Below are positions 41,901 through 53,900 of a DNA stretch of 64,000 nt, one piece after another. Both the position numbers and the translations under genes were made by a program. Below the pieces are notes generated by a model. It did no database searches. It saw only the letters and a program-made list of their open reading frames with translations, and was not told the DNA's origin. The stretch is from Poteriospumella lacustris (lineage: Eukaryota; Sar; Chrysophyceae; Chromulinales; Dinobryaceae), in the NCBI GenBank assembly GCA_008000375.1, contig SMOI01000049.1, forward strand, positions 1 through 64,000. The letters are read 5' to 3'. The number at the start of each line of letters is the position of its first letter. Position 1 is the stretch's first letter.

Positions 41901-44900
41901 GGTCGATTGCAGCGCACCTGCGCCGATTGTTACATCGGCACCACGTTCTCCGTCGACAGACAATCCAGGCGAAACCAAAATGGAACCAGCGCTGTTGTGG
42001 AATGCATTTCCAGTACGCAGCTCAACCACCCCACCCGAAACACTCGAGGTACCAGTTGCCAGCACAATCGAGCCACTGTTGCCCTCAACGTCAGAGTGTG
42101 TCGACAAACTCAAAAGCGACGCACTGTCAACGCGGAGTTCTCCGCCAACACCATCCATTCCTCGCGAAGTTTCGATTCTCACCGAACCACCACGAAGGTC
42201 TCCAGCTCCGCCGATGATATCAATAGATCCACCCGATACAGCGCCAGATCCGGCACGCAACCGAAGCGACCCAACCGATGACGCAGCGTCTCCAGTGGTC
42301 AACTCCAACGATCCAGAAGATGCCAACGGCATCGACGCTGAAGATAGGACAACATTGCCAGATTTGGATACACCCGATCCCGACGAGATGACAACATCGC
42401 CGCCTGCAGTCGACATGCTGGTCCCGGCATTGATGCGAACAGACCCACCTTGAGATCCACCCGAGAGTCCGCCTTCAATGACGACACTTTCAGACTGACC
42501 TGCATTCAGGGAACTACCTCCACGAACATGAGCTTGTCCACCAGAGCCAGTCAAAGTTGCATCGCCACCGATCAATCGAGCGCTTCCTCCGGATGCGGTG
42601 CCCGCTCCGTCTCCACCCACAACAGAAGCCTCGCCTCCCAACCCAACACGACCAGCACCACCAACGACATGAACGTTGCCTCCTGTCAAACCTTCGCCTG
42701 CACGAAGATTGATGTTTCCTCCAGAATTTGCAGATGTTCCGACAAGGACTTCGATCGACGAACTCAAAGCTCCATCCCCCGTCGATAAGACAATGCCTCC
42801 AGCTAAGGTATCTGTCGTTGATGTTCTTAGGGCGATTCCTTCTGTGTCTGCCGCATGCGTTTCAATTTTCACTCCACGCTTCGACGAAGTAAGCTCAACT
42901 GATTCAGAGGAGACAAAAACAGCACTGTTTTCGCCCACCGAGTCCATACCAATAGTACCATATGAGGAAAGACGAACATTTCCAGGCACTGCAGCGTCTC
43001 CGGTAGATACGATAACATCTCCTGAATATCGATCACTATGTCGAGTCTCCAAAAGAACACCACTCATGGACAGCTCAGGATCAGCGGATAATTTGATACC
43101 CGGAGATGATCTAGAAGTAATCAACGAAATTTCACCAGACGAACCCCTTAGACTCGTTCCGGACCGGAGGAAAATTGAGCCGCCACTTCCGCTTCCAGAG
43201 TCTCCAGCAAACAAACTCAAATCTCCTCCATTTTTAAGATCCGAAAAACCACTCTTCAAAGATATATCACCACCACCATTGCCGGCAGATATTGATACTC
43301 CTTCGAGCTCGGATAAAGCGAGCACACTAGAGAGCTGCTGCAGGACAACCTTTCCTTCGTCGCTGGAAACGGCAACATTAGCTTCAGGAGACGAAGCTCG
43401 AATGTAAATATTTCCACCTTCCGTTCCTCGCCCTCCAACAATGCTCACATCGCCCACGTTAGAAATCGCATCACCAGAGACGATTTGAACATCACCAGAT
43501 CTGGAAGCGGACGCCGAACGTAGAAGTACATTTCCCCCAAGAAAATGGGAACCACCACTGACCACTTCAACATTACCACCTTGATGAATTGAAGTCACAT
43601 CACCAGCAGAAATAGAAATATCAGCCCCTTTGCCACCACCACTCACGCCACCTGCGATGCGGATCGATCCAGCGGAGGAAGCAGTGCTGTCGCCAGTTCG
43701 AATGTCAATACCACCTGATGATTTGTCTGAGCTACTTCCAGACTGCAGTAAAATTCGGCCACTTCCCCAGACATCGCTGTCGGGAACATCTGACGACCCA
43801 GCAGTTACCACGCGTATTTCGCTTGACCGATTGTCTTCCAGGTTGTCTTCTACGACAAAGCGTTCGCCGAGAGCTTGCATTGCCGCAATCAAATCCACTA
43901 TCAACGACGTCTTATCAACTTGATGGAAATCATTGATGGTAAAATTCTTGTCGTCCAGAGTATACTCTGGAATCGAAGTCACATACTCTGGGAACACTTC
44001 AGCCAGCTCCTGAGCGATAACGCCGCGCACTCGAACATCAGGCACATCGTCGCGCACTTGCAGCCATTCATCGGTGTACTTGTAGCTTCGAACAGGAATT
44101 TTCTTGATTCGTTGCAAAATCGACTCGGTATTCACTGGTTGAATGTCTTTCTTGATTCGCATGTCCGAGGAATAATGAACAGCGGTCACATGCATGGGGG
44201 CGCTGGCCACAACCATGCTGCTGTCTTTACCCGCACTTGTAACCGTTGATTGCATTCGCAAATCCACCTTTTTCGTCATACCATCCGAACGGGTAAAGCC
44301 CAATTCAAGCGACGACGCCCTTTTGCTCTTCTCAGACAAAGGCACCGACAAACTTATGCGGCTCCCTGCACGACCTATGGACATGTCCATTGTCGAGTCA
44401 GACATCGACAGCTTCGAACCAAGTGCATCCCCAGTCGCCAACGAAACGACACCACTTTGACCATCGCTCAAACCAGCTTTCATCACAATCGAACCGCCAT
44501 TCTGACCAGAAACACTCTCGCCGGCAGATATCACAACATCGCCACCCTTTCCATACGAAGCGTCGGCATGGATGTGAACCGATCCACCAAGTTTAGAAGC
44601 TTTGTATGATCCACCAGCATTAATCTCAACGTCCCCACTCTTTGTCAGCGACGCTGAAGTTTTCAGTTTAATACTACCAGACACTGCCCCGGTGTCAGTG
44701 ATTAAGGAAATACCTTCACCGGAAGTTCGCAAAGCGAATTGTCCGCTCATTGACGAAACAGAGCCAGCTTCAGTGGGCTCAGTTGAGGAACCCGCTTGAA
44801 TAAGCACGTTTCCGCTCTTCGAACCAATACCGGCACTGAGTGAAATGGAACCTGCATCACCTGTTTGAGACGACGCGCTTCCCGCCTGGAACTGCAAGTT

Positions 44901-47900
44901 GCCACCTGTAACCACCGCATCACCACCATCAATAACAACTCCACCAGACCCTACACCTCGGCCACCAGATATTCGGACGGGTCCACTTGATGCAAGCTCC
45001 GACGATCCAGTGCGGATTACGATTTCACCAGACGTGTTGATGTTATCTTCCGTTGTCATAGATGCAAGCGAAACTCCTCTCGCGGTGTAAAAGTCAGAAC
45101 GCATATCGATAGAACCACCGTCCCCGACAGAAGAAATGAGAATATTTCCAGCACTTGAGCCAGGGGTAGTGGTATCAGCGTTAAGAACAATGCTACCACT
45201 GTTTCCAGCGCTGTGACGAGATTCTAGAATCAGAGATCCTGCAGCCCCAGATGAATGTGCACCCGAGGCGATCAAAACGTCACCATCAGAAACCTGTGTT
45301 TTGGAATTTCCACTAACCATTCGCAAAGATCCTGAGCTGAAGGTTTCACTAGACACTCCCGATTGGAACACCACTGTTGATGGCGCACCTTCAGATGTCG
45401 AGGACTGCAACGAAATCGATGAGACACCAATGTTCAAGGAAGAACTTGAATACTCAGTAGACTCCCCGCTTCTGATTTCAACGAAGCCAATCTTTCCCCT
45501 TGGACTTCGACCAGCTCGCAAGAAAATATCACCACCCCGTTTGGTACCCTCTCCAGCAGATACATCCAACGAACCCCCTTCGTATCCATCTCCAGTGTAT
45601 AGATTAAGCGAGCCCCCTCGAGCAGCTTTGGAAGAACCGGAGGACAATGTAAGGATTCCACCGATTCCTGCAACACTGGATCCACCAATAATCGAAACAC
45701 CTCCAGAAGAATCTCGGGCATTACCCGAAATAAGAGCAATATCACCCGATGATCCATATTGGGAGGATGAGGTGCTGATTTTGATGATACTCTCTGGCAT
45801 TGTACTGGCTAAAGAAACCATTTTGTGCCCAGAGAGAACTATTGAGCCACCATTATCCACGCTAGCACCAGAGGCGAACAAAATGTCACCACCTTGAGTA
45901 CCATCACCTGCTTTGCCAATGATACTGCCACTTGATGCTGTATTCGAGTTTCCCGTAACAAACTCAAGGTTTCCAGAGGCGCCATGTGAAGATCCCGTAG
46001 AAAACAGAAGGGAACCTGATACAGATCCAGTACCAGACGAAACTTTCACAAGACCAGATGTCGCACCAAGAACTCCGTCGGAAGAACCGATGCTTATATC
46101 CCCGCTTCTACCGCTGGCGGAGGATCCAGAAAGCAGCTCAATGGAACCGCCCTTATTTTGACCATTTCCACCTTCTACCCGAACTCGACTGTTGTTATCG
46201 CCGTCTAACTGATCTCCGCCGACAACAACAATGTCTCCAGCACGACTCATCGAGTAACCAGACAGTATTTCAACAGATCCACTAGTTCCGAACGACGAAT
46301 CTATACCGCCCGTTTGGATGTGTACATCACCAGATCGAGAATTAGATGATGCTGGAGTTCTCATGAAAATTGAGCCACTAACATCCCCAGATCCACTGTC
46401 AAGAAGGATGTTACCACCCTGCGAAACGAAGTCAGAACCAACACTTCCAACAACGTCACCCCCACCGAGCACAAGATTTGCACCGACAAGTTGAGATGAT
46501 AAGCCGCTCTTAATCACAACAGAACCAGCTTGCTGTGAAGAAGTTCCCGTGGAAATTCGAATATCACCAGACGAGACTTGAGAAAACCCAGTGCGAATGT
46601 CAAGCGAGCCAGATGATTTCTCAAGAATATCAACGGAAGCCATTACAACACTCTTACCGCCAGATATACTCACAGAGCCATCTCGAGCGGAAACAAGAGA
46701 TATGTCGCTTTTTCCTTCTGATGTAGTAGACAATACTATTGACCCCGATTTCTCGTTTTGAGGTGTACCTGTAGTGGCAATGAAAATATCACCAGCATCA
46801 GTTTCGCTTGCTGTGATCAAGGAGAGCCGTCCTCCAGAGCGCGCAGTAAGCGATAAGTCACCACCTTTGCCAGAAGAAACATATCCAGTAGATACATCGA
46901 TAGAGCCGGACGACGAGTCTTGCGCAGTAGTTTCCAAAACAATTCCAGTATTGCCTCCCACCGTACTCAAACTAATGCCGTTATTGTTGACTGCGATACT
47001 GGACTGATGCGAACCCGATTTACCGCCTTGGAGCGATACAGAGCCCGAATTTGCACTAACAAGAATGTCACCATCTGTTAAGCCAACCCCAGATTCGAGT
47101 ACAATATTTCCACCAGCAAAATCGCGCGAATGACCACCGGAAATACCAACACTACCTCCGGGAGAGCCAAAAGAACTACTAGCAGCTTGAATTTCAACAC
47201 CACTAACATCACCTGCTGTTGTTGCTGATGAATACAGTTTGATACTCTCCATGTCACCAGTTTTCTTCAGGCCTCCAGTCAAGACACCCAATTCAAAGGA
47301 AGATCCGCCGCGGAACTGCAAATATCCACTATTAGCCTCTCCGCGAACATCAATGGAAGCCATCTTCTCGCCAACGAGCATTTGAGTTGACGATCCCGAC
47401 GAAAAGTGCAGACGTCCAGGAAGATGAGCATGTCCGGTTTCAAGACGAATATCACCTGACTGCGAAGAAGACGAAGCCGTTCTGAGCACAACTTCACCAC
47501 TCACACTCGACTCATCGACACCAGATTCAATAATGACCGGTACAGATCTTCTTCTGCCACCAGAAACAAAAACACCATCGCGATCCGAAATATGAAGAGC
47601 TGGACCAGAAGCACCATGTTGAAAATGAAGACCATCTTGAGAATCAAGTACCAAGGAAGCTGTTGAATCACCTTGACTCAAGGACTTCAATGTCAATCGG
47701 GATAGTTGATTAGACTGCTCACTTCCAACAACCAAATCAATATTGCCCCCACCCATCGCAGATTGACCACCACGGAGAGTAAATCCACCAGCAGCTGATG
47801 TATCCGACGAGCCGGACTGGAAAAACAATGAACCACCAGTACCACCAGAAGAATGTCCACCATTGACATTTACCGAACCGGCACCTTCACTTGTAGAAGA

Positions 47901-50900
47901 AGTAGAAATACTTATGTCCCCCACCTTCGCCGCTGATGACATCAATTCAACGCTACCACCTTGAAGTCGAAGTACACCTCCAGATGCATGGTCACTAGCT
48001 GTGGATACTATGTTAACATTTCCACCACTGTCACCTCGCCCACTTTCAATTCGAACAGATGATCCTCCGGATGAAGCAGAGCTTCCTCCGATTATTGACA
48101 AATCACCAGCTTTGAGATTTGCAGATGAGGAGGAAATGAAAACTCCTCCAGACGAGCCGAAATCTGAAGCAGACGTGTCAATGCGGACATAACCGGCTTC
48201 GGATTGAGATGATCCTGATGTCACATGAATCGAGCCAGATTCAGCGCTTCCTTTCAATTGCATCGAAGAGCTGCGATGAGAATTGCGGGATCCTTGAAGA
48301 GTCACACCTGAAGTTTCATCATCAACTCGAAGGCTACCACCCGACAATCCCGATTCAATCAAAACAGGCGCAGAAGATCCCGATACCAATTGAAGTTCCC
48401 CGCCTTCGAAGATGCCATTTCCGCTCTTCATCCGAAGGGAACCTCCAATCGCACCATCACCAGATACGATGACAACGTCTCCCCCACTAGAATCGCGATT
48501 TGAGTCGGCATTTGATCCAGCTCCGATCAAAATTGAGGAAGACTTTGACATGTTGCGAGATGCATAAGAGGAAACATCGCTTCCACGGAGAATCAACGAT
48601 CCACCTTGTGATCCACTTTCGATAACTGTATCGCCATGTGTCGACGAAACCTTGATCTCCGAAGCGACAGCAGTAAGAGTACCATGTGAGAGAATCTTCA
48701 CAGCATCATCAACAGATGTAATTTGTTCAACAGCTGAACCGGATGACAGGACGACCTTTCCGCCTATTCGTCCATCTCCGGCAGCAAGAAGAAGATCACC
48801 GGCAACATCAGCAGCACCAGTTTTCAAGGAAACATCACCAGACTTTAGAGAAGAAGATCCGCTCCCAAGTTCAACAAATCCAGAGCTTTCTTCACCATGG
48901 TTTGTTCGGAAAATGATATTGCCCGACGAACCCATCGATGCTGATCCTGAGAAAACAGATACTGATCCTCCTGATAGACGAGACGAACCACCAAGTATTT
49001 CGACGTCACCACCGGAAGTATATCCGAACCCGGAATGAAGCTGCACTTTACCACCATTGCCCTTCGATGATGCTCCTGACGAAAGAAGGACTGCGCCGGC
49101 AGAAGAAATCGAATCTCCAGAAGATACATGTACGTCTCCACTAGTGCTAACACCACTTCCACCGACGAAGTAAGCATTCGAACCCATCAACCCGTTCCCA
49201 CCTGTGAGCTCCAAATTACCAGCTGAACCGGATTGTGCGGCACCGATAGACAGCAAAATACCACCAGACGAATCAAGACCATTTGAAGTTCCAATTTGAA
49301 TAGACCCAGATGATCCGAAGGGAGCCGCACCGGTTGAAAGCTGAATAGTTCCGGATGTTGCAGACGCAACGGAATCAGCTGTGGTTAGCATCATGTTTCC
49401 AGATGCAGACGATCCCCCAGCAGTCAACGAAAAATGACTTTCATCGACAACGAAAGTCGACCCACCATTTACGCTCCCAACGATCGGTCCAGCAACAGAA
49501 CTCATCGACAAGGATGATTGCGAAGAGACTCGAACGTCTCCAGACTTTCCTCCCTTTCCTGATTGGATAACAACACTACCCGAAACATCTTCGGCATTGT
49601 CAGAGAATATTCGAATATCCCCACTCTTTGATTCACCTTGGGAAAACAGCAAAAGATTAGCCTGTGCTGAGCTCAACAATGAAACTTCTGATCGAGCAAG
49701 AGACAATTTCGAAGAGGAAGAAGAACTGGAATCTTCATGAACTGCTTCTATTCCACCACGGTCGAAACTTCGAAGAACCACTTTACCACCAGAAGTAGTG
49801 CCCTTTCCAGCTGAAACATTAACGTTTCCACCATCCTCCACATCTCCGTCACCAGCAATGAAATTCATGTCACCTCCACGCATCGCCTTTCCTGCTGACA
49901 AAGTTAGGCTCGTTCCAATGTCATCAACTTGTTCAGAAACGATTTGGGCAGCAGTGGATTTGTCGGATGAACCGCTTTGCACAACCAATCGTCCTGCTTG
50001 TCCTTTGCTCAATCCAGTTTTCATGATGATGTCGCCAGAAACATTTTCTGCTGCTCCGGTGGAGACTTCAACATTGGAACTACGTCTATGTTGATCATTA
50101 GAGCGAATGAGCATTTCCTGATTTGCGCGAATATTGACGGACGCACTACTCGACAAAAATATGGCTCCCCCAATATCAGATGATGGCCCCGATTCAATGA
50201 TAATATCACCCGCTTTAGTAGGGGATGCCCCACTGTTAATCAGGACGGCGCCCGATTTCGAAGACGGGGAGGATTGCAAGATAACATCACCACTTACCCC
50301 GAATGCACTATTTCCTGAGCTGATCTTGACAGCATTTTCCCCAATAAAACGTGGAGACGTGCCTGATTGAAGTGTAATCGACGACGACATATCCAGATAT
50401 GATCCAACCGCGCCCGATTGAATACGAATACTGCCAACAGTGCCGTCATCAGATAATCCTGCCGAGATTGACACTGGTCCTGGAGAAGATCCACCTGAAC
50501 CATCGCCAGATTTGATAACGACTCCACCAGCGGGACTCTGTCGCATCGAATCACCACCAACAAGCGAAACACGACCACCACCGACGCCGTCGCCACTTCT
50601 GATCATCACCTCTCCACCCGTAATCCCATTGCCTTGACCAGCTTGAAGAAGAATATTGGAAGCAGACACAGCACCATCACCACCGACAACTTTAATGTCC
50701 CCTGTATTGGTGTTCCCAGTAGCAGTTGAGATAACGAGATCACCGGAGTCTCCGGCGTCAGAAGTTCCAGATGTAACCCTAATACCAGCTGCTGCCGCAT
50801 CGCTGGAGCGAGACTCGATCGCAACGGATCCTTGGGATGTAATACTCAATTTTCCATCAGCTACTCCCGCAGAAATCGAAACAGCGCCCCCAGAAAGGCC

Positions 50901-53900
50901 ATTACCCGTCGAAATATCGATTGAACCAACAGTCTCATCAGCAGAACCAGAAACGACGGAAACATCTCCGGATTTTGAGGACGCCCTGCCTGTTTCGATG
51001 GATGCGTCCCCAGATCTTCCAAGACGAGAGTCTGGTGTGCTCAGTACCAACAAACCTGTATTACTTTGATGACTTGACCCCGATTGGATAAATATGCTAC
51101 CACCGAATCCAACCTTGGAGGACCCAGCAGAAATCTCGACATTTCCGCCAGTAAAGACAGTATCAGTCGACGAACCAGTCAAGTGAGCACTTCCCGATAT
51201 GTGATTTGTCGATCCTCGTAGAAGTACACTCGAGCCAGATGATAAAACACTCTCCAAACCACCAGACTGCAAAATGACGTTTCCACTGCGATCGTTCACA
51301 CTGTCACCCGCGACGACCTGGACACTTCCTCCAACCGACGCCGCACCCGCAAACACCCCGATGTTACCAGCTGACCCCCCTTGCAAATCGGCTGTTCGCA
51401 AGGCAATATTGGCGCCCTGTTTATGACCATGTGATTGATCAATGCTAATCGAAGCAAATTCGTCACCAAGAGACCGCAGATATATTCCACCAGTATCTCC
51501 CACATCATTTATTCCCGACAAAACTTGAATTGTGCCGGGAGTTTCGAGTGATTTCGTCGCTCTGACAAAGACATCTGACTGAGACAGTACGGAAACGTGA
51601 GGAGCTTTGGAGACAGTTGACGACAGCCCAGACGCTATCTCAACCGAACCCCCAACAGATCCCGACCCGCCTCTAACGGAGACAGAGCCCCCAACCGCAG
51701 GGGAGCTGCCACCCAAAATTGAAACCGATCCCGCAACGGCATCGGACGTTGCGTCAGCTGTTCGGACAATCACATCACCGGACCCCGACAAAGCTTGTCC
51801 ACTGGAGATAAGGATGGATGATTTTTCCCGACTCAACGATGAGCCGCCCAAAATGAGAACGGAGCCAAAATCTGAATCTCCACCGACAACAATTTCACCA
51901 CCAATACCACTTGGACTGTGCCCCCCTTCAATCGAAACCAAACCAGGTTGAGATTGCTCATTGGAGCCCGCAACCAACGAGATAGATCCAGATTTGCCAG
52001 TGAGCGATGATCCGGCGGAAATAGATACATCTCCACCATTCAAGATACCTTTCGCTGCTGAAATGAGCACATCTCCGCCCTTCAAGCCGCTACCAGAGGA
52101 CAACTGAAGTGTGCCACCATTTGAAATGGAATTTCCAGCTTCAACAACTACAGCACCTCCAAAGGAAGAATCAGTAAGACCTGAACCCGACCTTAATGAA
52201 AGTGCACCAACATTACTTCCATCGCCAGTCTTCATAAAGATATCACCACTCGTTCCTTCTTCAGCCGATGTGTGAACACGGATAGACTTGGAAGTTTTCT
52301 CTGTCCCAATGTCCACCATACTCGCACTCACAAAACGAAGATCGCCGCTTACTTCTGTACCAGCCCCACTTTGAACGTGAACTGATCCTCCTTGTCCACC
52401 TGTTCCTGCTACAACTGATAGGGAACCACTTTCACGACCACCCGAGCCACTGCGAAGTTGCAGAGACCCGCCAGCATTTAGTCCATCTCCAGGAGAAATA
52501 GAGATGCTGCCTGCATCAGCAAATGAGTCGGAGCTTCGAATACTAACTCCACCGGAGGACGACGTAACAAATACTTCACCACCCCCAATGTCAACAGGTC
52601 CTTCACCATTGGCACCTCGTCCACCTCTCAAAAGTGCCTTACCACCAATGGCATCGGCGCTTGACCCGCCAATAGCAGAAAGAATTCCCGCATCAGCAAA
52701 CCCTTGGCCACCATTTAAGTACAAATCACCAGCCTTCTTATCAGACGACCCAATGGCAATGTGAATCGAACCAGATGTAGTTTCAGATGAACCCGTGGAC
52801 AGCCGCAAATCACCACTGGCAGCTTGCATATTGCCAACACCAGATTGCAACGACACAAAGCCCGAATCTCCCGCAGAAATCACGATATTTTCGTTCAATA
52901 GGAGTGATGACGGAGCTCTTGAGAGAATAGATTTACCAGCACTGACGAAAACTTCGTTCGCTTTCTCAGAAACAGAGTCACCCGCAAAAACAGAAATTGA
53001 AGATTTCGCACCGACACCAGTCTTAAGCTGAAGAGAGCTACTGCGCTCGCCTCCAGCAGCAGTTTCCAGCATCAACTCTCCCCCGAACAGGCCCAAAATA
53101 CCGGAGTTGTCCGAAGCGATGCGGATATCACCAGAAGATGATTGGCCTCTACCAGCGGAAATTGTGATGTCGCCACTTTGGGAATGAGATGAACCAGTCG
53201 AGATAGAAATCCCACCACTGCGAACACTCGAGGAACCAGAACTGATCGAAATACTCTGTGAATGAAGAGAATCTGAAGTCGACACCAGCAAAGGACCCTC
53301 TCCATCGCCTTCCGACAATACATTTACACCACGACCAACAATTGCAACACCCGCACCCGAAGAAGATAAAGCAACCCCAGCGTCAGCCACCAAAGAAATC
53401 TTAGGTGCTTTCAGAGAGGCGCTGTCCGAAAGATCCAGTTCCGACAAAACAGAAGCAATGGACACCTTTGAAGTCGAAAACATCGACACAGAACCACCAA
53501 CCGCCCCCTTGCCTCCGACGATTTCGACCGAGCCTCCAATCGAGCCTGCTCCGTCGCCGAAAGCATCGCTTCCTCTCACACTGACTGATCCGGCCAAGCG
53601 ACCCATGCCTGACGAAATAAGTACATCTCCTCCGGCCAGCGTCTCAGCAGCATCCGATAATGCGCCAGCTTCAATGCGCACAGCATTGGCTCCGCCGGAG
53701 CGCAGACGTAACTCTCCGCCTTCCAAAGAACCACTTTGCAGTGAGAGCACGCCGTCGCTTCGAACATCGACTGCGCCTCCTCTTCCAGACTCCGTCGACC
53801 CACCCACGACACGAATATCACCAGCTGTCGAAACACCAGCTCCTGCTAAAATTTCCACCGCACCTGCAGTGCCAGCATCGCTGTTTCCACTTCGCAACGT

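Larger units (their letters stand above)
30216..43596 (-). repeat. Solenoid modules between the two intact S74 domains
   Basis: This is about 4,460 residues of modules of about 15 residues in one open phase (anchors at 35004 and 39999). Modules vary in length, and a strict 91-residue cycle is not obvious. It contains both copies of the 932-bp block. If both S74 domains cleave, most of this stretch together with S74 copy B would be one released fragment. Confidence 0.82.
43597..44570 (-). repeat. 974-bp S74-containing duplicated block, copy B
   Basis: This is the partner of 29242-30215. Differences lie at 44500 (gives Asn in place of Ser) and 44532 (silent). From 44571 to 44588 six successive codons encode the same residues as copy A with different third bases, and then the proteins diverge. 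Confidence 0.95.
44571..53284 (-). repeat. Solenoid modules between S74 copy B and the non-canonical insert at 53.3 kb
   Basis: Open phase was checked at 46989 and 48015. This is about 2,900 residues of the same strand-turn modules. Two short stretches leave the pattern: 47540-47720 and 49630-49790. No other domain is recognised. Confidence 0.82.

Noticed and set aside
29242-44570. Mobile element, suggested by large identical blocks far apart
   Set aside because: No transposase, terminal inverted repeats or target-site duplications are seen; blocks begin and end inside solenoid modules and encode only fibre sequence.
48027-48041. G-R-G-D-S cell-adhesion-like motif (also R-G-D near 24.97 and 62.85 kb)
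   Set aside because: In a protein this rich in Gly, Ser, Asp and Arg such strings are expected by chance, and their spacing is irregular.
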